64,000 nt of DNA from Pirellulimonas nuda. GTDB lineage: Bacteria; Planctomycetota; Planctomycetia; Pirellulales; Lacipirellulaceae. The notes beneath the pieces are model-generated. The model searched no databases. It saw nothing but the letters and a program-made list of their open reading frames with translations, and was not told the origin of the DNA. The position numbers and the translations under genes are program-made. This document shows, one piece after another, positions 18,012-26,495 of this stretch. Within the stretch, counting starts at the first letter, position 1. The number at the start of each line of letters is the position of its first letter. The stretch spans positions 5,678,905 through 5,742,904 of the forward strand of contig NZ_CP036291.1 of NCBI RefSeq assembly GCF_007750855.1. Direction: 5' to 3'.

Positions 18012-19139
18012 GTGACCGCAGACGAGCGTGAAGCCCTGCTGCTCGCCTCCTTCGCGGTCCGCAGCGCCGGCGCCGTGCGGCGCCACGCGGAGCCGCTCCA
18101 CCGCTACCGCTCTGCGTTCCAGCGGGACCGCGACCGCATTGTCCACAGCGCCGCCTTCCGCCGCCTCGCGCAGAAGACGCAGGTGTTCACCGGCGATGGA
18201 CATGGCTACCACCGCACGCGGCTGACCCACACGATGGAAGTGGCGTCTATCGCGCGGACGCTCGCCCGCGCGCTGCGGCTCAATGAAGACCTGGTCGAGG
18301 CGCTGGCGCTGCTGCACGACATCGGCCACCCCCCCTTTGGCCACGCCGGCGAGGACGTGCTGGACGCCAAGCTTGAGGGCGTCGGGGGGTTCAACCACAA
18401 CGCCCAGGCGCTGCGGATCGTCGAGCGGCTGGAGCAGCGCTACCCCAACTTCCCCGGGCTGAACCTCACCACCGACGTGCTGGACGGCCAGCGCCGTCGG
18501 GCCGCGGGGGGAAAGCGGCACGGGCCGGGCGCCACGCTGGAGGCCCAGGTGGTGGAGGCCGCCGACAGCATCGCGTACAACGCCCACGACGCAGACGACG
18601 CCCTAGAGATCGGGCTGCTGGAGTTCAAGGACCTGCTCGACGCCGAACTCTGGGCGAGCGCCGCCGAAGCCGTTGACCACCGGCACTCCGCGCTCGACAC
18701 GCACCAGCGGCGGAGGGCGGTCGTTCACGAACTGCTCGACGTCCAGGTGGGAGACCTCTTGAACGCCACGCAGCGCCGCCTGACCGAGGCGGGTTTCGAC
18801 TCGCCCGACGACGCCCGAGCCGCACCGCCGGTGGTTGGCGTCTCCGCCGCGATGCAGGTCCGCAAGCGGCAGCTCGAAGCGCTATTGTTCGAGCGCGTCT
18901 ACCGGCATCCGCGGCTGCTGGAGCGGCGGGACCAGGTGAAGCAAACGCTGGGCAATGCGTTCGACGAGTTGGTCCGCAAGCACGACATGCTGCCAGAACC
19001 ATACGCATCGGTCGCGCAAGACGAGGGGGCGGCGCGGGGCGTTGCAGACATATTGGCGAACCTCACCGACGATGCCGTGCTCTCGATCAAACGCTTCGAT
19101 CACGGGGCGGAACACGGCCGTGACTTCTTGGACGTCTGA
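18012..19139 (+). CDS. dgt: Deoxyguanosinetriphosphate triphosphohydrolase-like protein (dGTPase)
   Basis: 375 residues from GTG 18012. A TTG at 17928 would add 28 Pro/Arg-rich residues and looks unlikely. The HD-domain metal ligands are visible: His in RLTHTMEV (near 73), HD in LLHDIGHPPFGHAGED (102-103), and a later Asp in DSIAYNAHDADD. The N-terminal block YRSAFQRDRDRIVHSAAFRRLAQKTQVF (residues about 32-59) is diagnostic of dGTPase-like proteins. The enzyme cleaves dNTPs to nucleoside and triphosphate, controlling dNTP pools. The length suits the short (type 2) subgroup. Confidence 0.92.
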   Translation: MTADEREALLLASFAVRSAGAVRRHAEPLHRYRSAFQRDRDRIVHSAAFRRLAQKTQVFTGDGHGYHRTRLTHTMEVASIARTLARALRLNEDLVEALALLHDIGHPPFGHAGEDVLDAKLEGVGGFNHNAQALRIVERLEQRYPNFPGLNLTTDVLDGQRRRAAGGKRHGPGATLEAQVVEAADSIAYNAHDADDALEIGLLEFKDLLDAELWASAAEAVDHRHSALDTHQRRRAVVHELLDVQVGDLLNATQRRLTEAGFDSPDDARAAPPVVGVSAAMQVRKRQLEALLFERVYRHPRLLERRDQVKQTLGNAFDELVRKHDMLPEPYASVAQDEGAARGVADILANLTDDAVLSIKRFDHGAEHGRDFLDV

Positions 19140-19158
19140 GTCTTTCCAGACCTCCCCG

Positions 19159-20292
19159 CTACAGCAACTCTGGCCAAATCGCGTCGCTCACCAGCAGGCC
19201 GTCGCGGGTAAGGCGTACCCGCTCGCCGTCGTCGCTGAGCATCCCGAGCGCGACGAATTTCTCGATCGCGGCGCCGGCAAGCCCGTCGAGTCCGAAGCCG
19301 GTGTCCGCGGCAAACGCGGCGCGCTCCACCCCTTCGATCCGCCGCAAACCGAACACCAGCCGCTCGCGCGCCCGCGCTTCGGCGTCCAGCGTCTCGCGTT
19401 CGGCGACCGGCGACCGGCCCCCCAGCACGCGCTTGAGGTACGTCGTGGTGCTGCGGTGGTTGGTCTCGCGCACCCCCTGGGTGTACCGCGCCGCGCCCGG
19501 GCCGAGCGCGTCGAACGCCCCCCCCGACCAGTAGACCTGGTTGTGGCGGCTGCGGCGCCCGGGGAGGGCGAAGTTGGACACCTCGTAGTGCTCAAACCCC
19601 GCGGCGGTCAATCGCTCGATGGCCAGCTCGTACATCGCGCGCTGCGGCTCGTCTCCCAGCTCTTCCAGCCCGCCGTGCATCCGACGCGACCAGAACGACG
19701 TGCCGCGTTCGAACGTCAGCCCGTAGGTCGACGCGTGGTCGGGCCCGAGGGCTGCCAGCGCGTCGAGGTCGGCCCGCCACTGGTCGAGGGTCTCGCCGGG
19801 CGCCGCAAAGATCAGGTCGAGCGCGACCCTGATGCCGTGCTGCTTGGCCGAAGCGACCGTGCGTGCGATGTCGCCCGCAGCGTGGTCGCGTTCCAGCAGC
19901 CGCAGCTTCGCGTCGCGCAGCGACTGGGCGCCCAGGCTGAGCCGGGTGACCCCCAGCTCCGCCATCCGGGCGACGTAGGCGTCGCCCAGGTCGGCCGGGT
20001 TCGCCTCGACGGTCCACTCGGCGCCGGCCGCCAGCGGGCGGGCTGCTAGCAGCATCTCGCTGAGCCGAACGAAGTCTGGCAGCGGCAGACGGGTCGGCGT
20101 GCCGCCGCCGAAGTAGAGGGTGTCCACCTCGCACGGCCCGGGACGCAGGGCCAGCTCTGCTTCGATCGCCCTCAGGTAGTCGCCCACCAGGTGATCGCGG
20201 CCGGCGACCACCGCAAAGTTGCAGTAGCCGCAGCGGTGGGCGCAGAACGGCACATGAACGTAGGCGCTACGCGGCGTTGCGAAGGGGTCCAT
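19159..20292 (-). CDS. hemW: Radical SAM heme chaperone HemW
   Basis: A 377-residue protein; ATG 20292 is preferred over TTG 20310. It begins SAYVHVPFCAHRCGYCNF with the CxxxCxxC [4Fe-4S] cluster motif (Cys 17, 21, 24) and continues with GGGTPTRLP, EANP and RLSLGAQS, the HemW/HemN-like radical SAM series. The C-terminal HemN_C-type domain ends LTRDGLLVSDAIW. HemW binds heme and delivers it to respiratory enzymes; it lacks the extra Cys and coproporphyrinogen-binding features of true HemN. It is the last gene of a minus-strand series, but repeat DNA separates it from the upstream gene. Confidence 0.9.
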   Translation of the reverse strand: MDPFATPRSAYVHVPFCAHRCGYCNFAVVAGRDHLVGDYLRAIEAELALRPGPCEVDTLYFGGGTPTRLPLPDFVRLSEMLLAARPLAAGAEWTVEANPADLGDAYVARMAELGVTRLSLGAQSLRDAKLRLLERDHAAGDIARTVASAKQHGIRVALDLIFAAPGETLDQWRADLDALAALGPDHASTYGLTFERGTSFWSRRMHGGLEELGDEPQRAMYELAIERLTAAGFEHYEVSNFALPGRRSRHNQVYWSGGAFDALGPGAARYTQGVRETNHRSTTTYLKRVLGGRSPVAERETLDAEARARERLVFGLRRIEGVERAAFAADTGFGLDGLAGAAIEKFVALGMLSDDGERVRLTRDGLLVSDAIWPELL

Positions 20293-20313
20293 CAGACAAA
20301 CGTCCACCAACCG

Positions 20314-20405
20314 GGCGAGCCGTCGGCGTCAGCCGCCGGAGTAGTACGCAGCGATCCGTCGCTCCCGCCCTGCAGCACTCCGGCGGCTGACGCCGCCGGC
20401 TCGCC
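20314..20405. repeat. Palindromic intergenic repeat, family 1, copy b
   Basis: Left arm GGCGAGCCGTCGGCGTCAGC, right arm GGCTGACGCCGCCGGCTCGCC, about 50 nt of centre. It fills the gap between the small-protein stop (20416) and the hemW start. Confidence 0.87.
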
Positions 20406-20415
20406 TGGGGCCCGG

Positions 20416-20604
20416 CTATTTGGCGTTCTTCTTGGCGGCGGCCGCCAGCGCCTTGGCGATTAGCGCAGAGGAGTCGGGGGTGCTCATCTTCGAGAGCACC
20501 ACGAACGCCTCGGACAGCACCCGCTTGGTTTCGGCGACGTTGATCTGCGTCTTGCCGGTGTCTACGCGGCGGGAGACTTCGTTGTAGAACTCAGAAACGT
20601 TCAT
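20416..20604 (-). CDS. Small protein of unknown function (62 residues)
   Basis: From ATG 20604 it reads MNVSEFYNEVSRRVDTGKTQ and ends in an Ala/Lys-rich helix. It is all-helical by pattern with no Cys and no membrane segment. A longer frame reaching further upstream would add Arg/Pro-rich shadow sequence and is not believed. Similar short proteins (an N-terminal FYxEVxRRVD block followed by a VAETKRVLSEAF block) occur in planctomycetes, as far as I recall without function. The gap to the egtB stop is 124 bp, so it is probably transcribed separately. Confidence 0.65.
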   Translation of the reverse strand: MNVSEFYNEVSRRVDTGKTQINVAETKRVLSEAFVVLSKMSTPDSSALIAKALAAAAKKNAK

Positions 20605-20728
20605 GCGGATTTGCGGGGCTGAAGGTGCGAACAAGTGACCGGTGCGGCCGATTGTAGACGCTCCGCGTAGAAGCGCGAACCGCTGGCGCACGACGGGGCA
20701 GACGATCTCGGACCGACGGCCCGGGCGC

Positions 20729-22033
20729 CTACGCGGACGGTTCGCCGTCGCGGGCGAGGCGCAGGCCGGTGAACTGCCAACGCGCGTCGGGCGCAAAGAA
20801 GTTGCGGTAGGTAGCACGCGCGTGCCCCGACGGCGTGGCGCACGACGCGCCGCGCAGCACGAACGATCCGCACATGAACTTGCCGTTGTACTCGCCGAGC
20901 GCCCCCGCGGGGGGGCGGTAGCCCGGGTAGGCAGAGTAGGCGCTAGAGGTCCACTGCCAGGCCTCGCCGTACGCCTGCCGATCGGCGCCGGTCGCGGGGC
21001 CGGGGTGGATCGCCTGCCGCGAAGCGATCCGCTGGTCCGCGAACGCCCCCTGGACCTTCTCGTTTGCGAAGGCGACCTCCCACTCGGCCTCGGTGGGCAG
21101 GCGGGCGCCGGCCCAGCGGGCGTAGGCGTCTGCCTCGAAGTAGCTGACGTGGGTGACCGGCTCGGCGCCGACCACCGGCCGCGGGCCGGCGAGCGTGAAC
21201 TGCGACCACGCCTGAGCCGCGTCGTCGCGGCGCCAGTATAGCGGCGCCTTCCAGGCGCCTTGCTGCACGGCCTGCCAGCCGGCGCTCAGCCAAAACTCGG
21301 GCCGGCGGTAGCCGCCGTCGTCGATGAACGCCCCGTACTCTTCGCAGGTCACCAGCCGGCCGGCGATCTGAAAGTCGTCGAGCCACACGCGGTGGCGGGG
21401 CGACTCATTGTCGTAGGCGAAGCCCGGCCCCCCGTGCCCGATCCTGCACTGCCCCCCCGCAACGCTGATCCAGCGCGCCTGCCGCGCGGTCGCGGTCGAG
21501 GACGCCCGCGGCTCTCGGAACACGGGCCCCAGCGGGTTGAGCGACAGGGCGTGCTTGATGTCGGTAAGGATCAGCTCTTGATGCTGCTGCTCGTGGTTGA
21601 CGCCGATCTCCAGCACCGACGCCGCGTTTGCCGGAAGATCGGCTTCGAGCAGCGTGCTGTCGACGTGGCTTCGGTACGCCATCACCTCGTCTAGCGTGGG
21701 CCGCGACAGCAGCCCCCGCTGGGCCCGGGGGAACTGCTCGCCCACCGTGTTGTAGTACGAGTTGAAAAGCGTCTCGAACGCCGGGTGGGGCGACCGGTAG
21801 CCCGGCAGCGGCTTGAGCAGAAACGTCTCGAAGAACCAAGTGGTGTGCGCCAGGTGCCACCGCACCGGACTGGCGTCGGGCATCGATTGCAGCACCGTGT
21901 CTTCGGGGTGCAGCGTCTCGCACAGCGTGCGCGAGAAGCCGCGGACCGACCGGTAGCGGTCGAGCAGTGCGTCCAGCGACGGGGGGGGGCGTACGGCGCC
22001 GGGGCCATCGGACGTTGGGGGGGCGAACGTCAT
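20729..22033 (-). CDS. egtB: Ergothioneine biosynthesis protein EgtB (sulfoxide synthase)
   Basis: A 434-residue non-heme iron enzyme that joins a thiol donor (gamma-Glu-Cys or Cys) to trimethylhistidine with O2. An N-terminal DinB_2 domain carries the iron ligands: HLAHTTWFFE (His 60/63) and NHEQQHQE (His 147, His 151, HxxxHxE). The C-terminal formylglycine-enzyme-like domain contains RLPTEAEWEVA, WQWTSSAY and YRNFFAPDARWQFTGLRLAR. ATG 22033 overlaps the DUF427 stop by 4 nt (ATGA), showing translational coupling. The operon order is egtD, DUF427, egtB. There is no EgtC amidotransferase or EgtE lyase in the window. Confidence 0.94.
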   Translation of the reverse strand: MTFAPPTSDGPGAVRPPPSLDALLDRYRSVRGFSRTLCETLHPEDTVLQSMPDASPVRWHLAHTTWFFETFLLKPLPGYRSPHPAFETLFNSYYNTVGEQFPRAQRGLLSRPTLDEVMAYRSHVDSTLLEADLPANAASVLEIGVNHEQQHQELILTDIKHALSLNPLGPVFREPRASSTATARQARWISVAGGQCRIGHGGPGFAYDNESPRHRVWLDDFQIAGRLVTCEEYGAFIDDGGYRRPEFWLSAGWQAVQQGAWKAPLYWRRDDAAQAWSQFTLAGPRPVVGAEPVTHVSYFEADAYARWAGARLPTEAEWEVAFANEKVQGAFADQRIASRQAIHPGPATGADRQAYGEAWQWTSSAYSAYPGYRPPAGALGEYNGKFMCGSFVLRGASCATPSGHARATYRNFFAPDARWQFTGLRLARDGEPSA

Positions 22034-22314
22034 GGCGCCACCGTCACTCCTTTCCAGAACGCCACGTAGCCGCGGATCGCTTCGGCCTTGGGCTTGGGAT
22101 CGGGGTAGTACCAAGCGGCCTGTTCGTTCACGTGGCCGTCGACCTCGACGTCGTAGTAGCTGGCGGTCCCCTTCCAGCCGCACACGGTGTGGGCGTCCGA
22201 GGGCTTGAACATCTCTTGCTTGAGCGAGTCGGGGGGGAAGTAGACGTTCCCCTCGACGATCTGCGTGTCGTCGCTCTCGGCCAGGGTGGCGCCGTTCCAC
22301 ATTGCTTTGGGCAT
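22030..22314 (-). CDS. DUF427 domain-containing protein
   Basis: A 94-residue protein beginning MPKAMWNGATLAESDDT and containing VYFPPDSL, CGWKGTASYYDV and AWYYPDPKPKAEAIRGYVAFW, the standard DUF427 series. Longer frames upstream only extend into antisense/shadow sequence of egtD. The function of DUF427 is not established. The ATGA overlap with egtB makes co-translation likely and suggests a role linked to ergothioneine, which is inference. Confidence 0.88.
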   Translation of the reverse strand: MPKAMWNGATLAESDDTQIVEGNVYFPPDSLKQEMFKPSDAHTVCGWKGTASYYDVEVDGHVNEQAAWYYPDPKPKAEAIRGYVAFWKGVTVAP

Positions 22315-22360
22315 GCTGCTTGGAAGGTGCAAAGTGATCAGGAAGTAGCTATTGAAATAG

Positions 22361-22425
22361 TAGCCCGATGGGTAAGCGAGGAAGCAGCGGTTGTTATCCC
22401 CGGTCCCTCGTTTACGCGTCGGGCT
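22361..22425. repeat. Inverted repeat inside the egt operon
   Basis: TAGCCCGATGGGTAAGCGAGG at 22361-22381 (21 nt; the core is AGCCCGATGGGTAAGCGAGG) pairs with CCTCGTTTACGCGTCGGGCT at 22406-22425 with three mismatches. It sits in the 136-bp gap between egtD and DUF427. I recall this AGCCCGACGCGxAAGCGAGG type as common in Pirellulales intergenic DNA. Confidence 0.75.
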
Positions 22426-22450
22426 GCCGTTGTGATGCGTCTCTTTCCGG

Positions 22451-23446
22451 TTAGCTGGGTCGTTCCACGACGCAGTGAGCAACCGCAAACCACTGTTTGG
22501 GGTCGGTCCAGACGCGGTGGACCCCCATGCCGGCCGAGGCCGCCATCGCCTCGAACTGGGGGAGCGTGTACTTGTGGGAGTACTCGGTGTGGATCGATTC
22601 GCCGGCTTCGAACGCGATCGACGCGTCGCCGATCTCAACCGTTTGGCGCTGGCGTGAGACCAGCGAGATCGATACCCGGCCCTGGGCGTCCTGGTAAACG
22701 GCGCGGTGCGCGAACCGATCGACCTCGAACCGGCCGTCGAGCTCGCGGTTGATGCGGTGCAGCAGGTTGAGGTTGAACGCGGCGGTGACCCCCTCGCGGT
22801 CGTTGTACGCCGCCTCGATGACGCGCGGGTCTTTCTGCAGGTCGAAGCCAATCACCAACCCGCCCCCAACGCCCACCAGCCGTGCGATGCCGCTCAGCAA
22901 CCCGCGGGCGGCGTCGGGCAAGAAATTGCCGATGGTTGATCCGGGGAAGAACACCGCGCTGTGCGATGGGGGCCGCGGGAAGTCTGGCAGGCTGAACCCT
23001 TGGCTGAAGTCCGCGCACACTGGCAGCACGTCGACCGCCGGGTAGGCGCGGGCGATCCCGGCCGCGGAGGCCTCGAGGTGACGCAGCGAGATATCGACCG
23101 GCACGTAGGCAATCGGGTCGATCATCGCGTCGAGCAGCAGCCGCGACTTCACGCTGCTGCCGCTGCCGTACTCCACGAGCGCCGCGCGGGGGCCGATCTG
23201 CCGGGCGATCGACGCGGCGTGACGGGTCAGGATCGCCCGTTCGGTCCGGGTCGGGTAGTATTCGGGGAGCTCGCAGATCTTGTCGAACAGCAGCGACCCC
23301 GGCCGGTCGTACAGGTATTTACAGTGGATGTGCTTCGCCCGGCTCGAGAGGCCCGTTAATACGTCGCGGCGGAAGGCCGCAGCAGCGCGGGACGGGGGCG
23401 GGGCGACCAGAGCAGAGAGAGTAGAAGACACGCCTGGGCGCCTCAT
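22451..23446 (-). CDS. egtD: L-histidine N(alpha)-methyltransferase EgtD
   Basis: A 331-residue SAM-dependent enzyme making hercynine (trimethylhistidine), the first step of ergothioneine synthesis. Conserved EgtD blocks are KYLYDRPGSLLFDKICELPE and YYPTRTERAIL near the N-terminus, the SAM motif EYGSGSSVKSRLLLDA (GSGSS 94-98), FFPGSTIGNF, the YNDREGVTAAFNLNLLHRIN region and HTEYSHKYT. It is the first gene of the operon with egtB. Its ATG is divergent from the M28 gene, sharing about 140 bp of upstream DNA. Confidence 0.95.
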   Translation of the reverse strand: MRRPGVSSTLSALVAPPPSRAAAAFRRDVLTGLSSRAKHIHCKYLYDRPGSLLFDKICELPEYYPTRTERAILTRHAASIARQIGPRAALVEYGSGSSVKSRLLLDAMIDPIAYVPVDISLRHLEASAAGIARAYPAVDVLPVCADFSQGFSLPDFPRPPSHSAVFFPGSTIGNFLPDAARGLLSGIARLVGVGGGLVIGFDLQKDPRVIEAAYNDREGVTAAFNLNLLHRINRELDGRFEVDRFAHRAVYQDAQGRVSISLVSRQRQTVEIGDASIAFEAGESIHTEYSHKYTLPQFEAMAASAGMGVHRVWTDPKQWFAVAHCVVERPS

Positions 23447-23586
23447 CGAGATGCGAGTGTTTTAGCATTCATAGCCGGTTGGCTTGGTTCGACAACCGCC
23501 GGGGTCCGAATGCAAACCGCGCGCCGCTTGGCCGGCAGGCCGCGGGGCGACCGCCCTACCGACTACAAATCGCGGAACAAAACCCG

Positions 23587-24564
23587 ATGACAAATCTTTG
23601 GCGCCGATTGATTTTCTTTGGAGTAACGTTCGGGATGGCCCTGTGCATGACTGAGGGCGCCCGAGCGGCGGGGGACGCCCCCGCCAACCCGCTCGACGCC
23701 CAACGGGCGATGGGCTACCTCAAGCAGGTGTGCGAGTTGGGCCCCCGCCCCGCGGGCAGCCGGGCGATGATCGCCCAGCAGGAGCTGCTCACGAAGCACT
23801 TCGAGGCGCTGGGCGGCCAGGTTGAGCTGCAGGCGTTCGCGGCCCGCAACCCGCTGGGGGGCAAGCCCGTGCCGATGGCGAACCTGATCGTCCGTTGGCG
23901 CCCCGAGGCCAAACGCCGCGTGCTGTTGTGCGCGCACTACGACACCCGCCCCCTCCCCAGCAGCGACCCCAACCCGCGGGCCCGCCGCAGCGGACGGTTC
24001 ATCGGCGCCAACGACGGCGGCAGCGGCGTGGCGGTGTTGATGGAGCTGGCCCACCACATGAAGGACCTGCCCCCCGACTTGGCGGTCGATTTCTGCCTGT
24101 TCGACGGCGAAGAACTCGTGTTCACCGAGGGCCGCGACCCGTACTTCCTTGGCAGCACCTGGTTCGCCAGGGAGTACGACCGCGACAAGCAGCGCGGCTA
24201 CGTGTACGACGCGGCCGTGCTGCTAGACATGGTGGGGGACGCCGACCTGCAGATCTACCAAGAAGCCAACTCGGTAAGCTGGCCCGAGTCGAAGCCGCTG
24301 GTCGACCAGGTGTGGTCGACCGCCCAGCGACTGGGGGTAAAGGAGTTCATCGCCCGACCCAAGCACGTGGTGCGTGACGACCACCTGCAGTTGCGGAACA
24401 TCGCCGGCATCCCGGCCTGCGACGTGATTGATTTCGACTACCCCGCCTGGCACACCGTTCGCGACACGCACCATCAGTGCTCCGGCGAGTCGCTGGCGAA
24501 GGTTGGTTGGGTGATGCTAGAGTGGATGCGGCAGCCCCCGGCGAGCCGGGCCGAAGAGCCATAG
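23587..24564 (+). CDS. Secreted M28-family enzyme resembling glutaminyl-peptide cyclotransferase
   Basis: 325 residues from ATG 23587, with a signal peptide ending ARAAGD. The M28 zinc-site series is LCAHYDTRP (117-119), GANDGGSG (Asp 143), FDGEEL (Glu 175-176), then DDH (264-266) and WHT (288-290). The combination FDGEE, YFLGSTWFA, VRDDHLQLRNIAGIP and PAWHTVRDTHH matches glutaminyl cyclases (QPCT-like), which close N-terminal Gln to pyroglutamate, better than aminopeptidases. An exported cyclase could protect secreted proteins from aminopeptidases. The aminopeptidase option is not excluded. Confidence 0.82.
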   Translation: MTNLWRRLIFFGVTFGMALCMTEGARAAGDAPANPLDAQRAMGYLKQVCELGPRPAGSRAMIAQQELLTKHFEALGGQVELQAFAARNPLGGKPVPMANLIVRWRPEAKRRVLLCAHYDTRPLPSSDPNPRARRSGRFIGANDGGSGVAVLMELAHHMKDLPPDLAVDFCLFDGEELVFTEGRDPYFLGSTWFAREYDRDKQRGYVYDAAVLLDMVGDADLQIYQEANSVSWPESKPLVDQVWSTAQRLGVKEFIARPKHVVRDDHLQLRNIAGIPACDVIDFDYPAWHTVRDTHHQCSGESLAKVGWVMLEWMRQPPASRAEEP

Positions 24565-24641
24565 CCGGGCGTCCGCCGCCGTCAGGGCCCCGAGCGCCGC
24601 CGCTTGTGGCCCCCCATCCGACCGGTTCTTAGCCCCCCACG

Positions 24642-25079
24642 TTGAACGGCGTCGTCGTGCTCTGGAACTACCCCCTATCGATGTTGCTGCTCGGCGTGGC
24701 CGGGTACTTGATCGACTCGCACCGCCGCGACTGGCGGGCGAGCCTGCAAGACGCCAAGCTGCCCGACCGCAAGAGGCGCTTTGCGCGCCGGCAGTACCTG
24801 CGGCGGATGCAGGCCAGCAGCATCATCGGCGTCGTGGGGGCGCTCGTCGCCGTCTGGCCGATCGTGCCGCGTCGGCCCGCGTGGATGGCGGTCTACCTGG
24901 CGTTGTTGGTGATCGCCTGCATGTGGATCACGCTGCTGGGGCTGGTCGACGCCTGGTCGTCCAGCAACCGGCTCCGCGACGAGAAGGCAGAGGCCGCCGC
25001 GCGGCGGGCCGAGCTGCTCCATCAGGCGGGCCGCTACGCTCCGTCGGACGCCGCCCCGCACCAGGCAGAAGGAGACTGA
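24642..25079 (+). CDS. Small membrane protein of unknown function
   Basis: 145 residues from TTG 24642; GTG 24657 or ATG 24681 are alternatives. It has a helix near residues 5-25, a strongly basic cytosolic loop (about 26-57, with RKRRFARRQYLRRM), two helices near 58-75 and 80-102, then a charged Arg/Glu/Ala tail. There is no family I can name. Its stop overlaps the next start (ATGA-like TGATG), so the two membrane proteins are made together. Confidence 0.7.
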   Translation: MNGVVVLWNYPLSMLLLGVAGYLIDSHRRDWRASLQDAKLPDRKRRFARRQYLRRMQASSIIGVVGALVAVWPIVPRRPAWMAVYLALLVIACMWITLLGLVDAWSSSNRLRDEKAEAAARRAELLHQAGRYAPSDAAPHQAEGD

Positions 25080-25732
25080 TGGTCGACCCCCTACGACTCG
25101 CGATCGCGGCTACCCCGCTGGCGGCCTACCTGTTGCTGCTTGCGCTGGTGAACGTGCGGCGCCGCCCGCTGCTGGCGACCGGCGCCGGCGACGCGGCCGC
25201 GCTGGGGGGCGGGCTGGTGGGGCTGGCGTTCATCGGCCCGATCGAGCTGTTTCGGCCTGAATCGGCCACCGCAGAGATGGGCCCCTGGGTGTGGGTGGTG
25301 CTGATCGTTCTTTACGCCCTGATCGTCTCGCTGGCGGTGCTGCTGGCGCGGCCGCGGCTGGTGATCTACAACATCGGCCTCGACGAGCTGCGGCCCGCTT
25401 TGGCCGAAGCGGTCGGTCAGCTCGACCGCGAGGCGCGTTGGGCGGGTGACAACCTCACGCTGCCGTCGCTGGGGGTGTCGCTGCACGTCGAGGCGTTCGA
25501 GTTCATGCGCCACGTCTCGCTCAAGAGCAGCGGCGACCGTCAGAACCTCGAGGGCTGGCGCCGGCTGGCACGCGCGCTGCGTCGTTCTCTGGCCAGCGTC
25601 AGCGTGCAGCCAAGCCCGCGTTGGCCCAGCTTCGCGATCACGGCAGCGGTGCTGACGGTGCTAACGCTGATTGCACTGCAGCGCCACCCGCAGCGCGTAG
25701 CCGAAGCCGTGGCGCACCTCACGCACTTCTAG
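25079..25732 (+). CDS. Membrane protein of unknown function, coupled to preceding gene
   Basis: 217 residues from ATG 25079, which overlaps the upstream TGA (TGATG). It has helices near residues 8-25, 39-58, 70-92 and a C-terminal one near 182-200. The soluble part (about 93-180) has LVIYNIGLDELRPAL and a cluster of conserved-looking Asp/Arg residues. No recognised family; a two-gene operon with the preceding membrane protein is clear from the overlap. Confidence 0.75.
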   Translation: MVDPLRLAIAATPLAAYLLLLALVNVRRRPLLATGAGDAAALGGGLVGLAFIGPIELFRPESATAEMGPWVWVVLIVLYALIVSLAVLLARPRLVIYNIGLDELRPALAEAVGQLDREARWAGDNLTLPSLGVSLHVEAFEFMRHVSLKSSGDRQNLEGWRRLARALRRSLASVSVQPSPRWPSFAITAAVLTVLTLIALQRHPQRVAEAVAHLTHF

Positions 25733-25751
25733 CGGGCCCGCTTATTCTTGC

Positions 25752-26069
25752 TCAGCCCTGCGGTTCGTCCTCGGGCGCCAGCGCAAACACCACCCGGTAC
25801 GCCGTGTAGCCCGCCCGGAGCTTGTCCCCGTAGATGGTCCGCAGTTCCTGCTGGAGCGCCGCGGCGGTCTCGAAGCCGTCCGGCGTCGCGTCCGCGTCGG
25901 TGAGCGCGTCGATCGCAACCGCCTCGACCGACTCGATGCGGATCGCCCCCACGCCCGGGATGTAGCTGCGTTGCCCGCTGCGCACGTGGCGGTGTTTCCA
26001 GAGCCGGATGGTCTGGGTCTTGGCGCCGCAGCGGATCGCTTCCAGGAACTTCTTCTTGAACAGCAGCAT
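25752..26069 (-). CDS. ASCH domain-containing protein
   Basis: A 105-residue protein starting MLLFKKKFLEAIRCGAKTQT, followed by IRLWKHRHVRSGQ and a beta strand IRIESVEAVAID. This is the ASCH fold, related to PUA and predicted to bind RNA; some members have nuclease or amidohydrolase activity. The KxxTQTIRLW motif is the family's conserved basic face. Convergent with the upstream membrane-protein pair with 19 bp between. Confidence 0.8.
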   Translation of the reverse strand: MLLFKKKFLEAIRCGAKTQTIRLWKHRHVRSGQRSYIPGVGAIRIESVEAVAIDALTDADATPDGFETAAALQQELRTIYGDKLRAGYTAYRVVFALAPEDEPQG

Positions 26070-26495
26070 GGGTGATCGCCCCGCAACCGTGCGCGTTTAA
26101 CGTGGATAGCAACTGTTCCCAACGCCCGACCGGACAGACTGCGGCCCGCCACATCTAGCCGCCGGTTCCCGCATTCCGCTTGCCCAATCCGGCCACCACG
26201 CTTACTATAAAGCCACTTCGAGAGCGTGTGGCCAAGCCATACGGCTCATCTGCCCGCAGGGAACAATCGCGGGCGCCCGTGTCGCCAATCAGTATCGTGG
26301 CAAGCGTGATCCGGCCGTCAGGCGGCAAGGATCGCGGATACTGATGACTCGCCTGCAAGAACCCGTCGTGCGTCGCGGCTAGCTCGTAGCCGTATCGTAT
26401 CGATTTTGATCCGTGGAGTAGGCGCCCACGTATCAGCTCTTTGGTTCTGCGCGAAAAGCTTCTCTTCTTGGAACAGACCCTGTTGGAGGCACCCC
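26070..26495. other. Intergenic region, no gene supported
   Basis: Lies between the divergent ASCH and HTH genes. It is less GC-rich than its surroundings. Antisense open frames here have unnatural composition. The HTH gene's Shine-Dalgarno (GGAGG, 26485-26489) marks the right edge. I see no strong hairpin or promoter pair. Confidence 0.4.
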
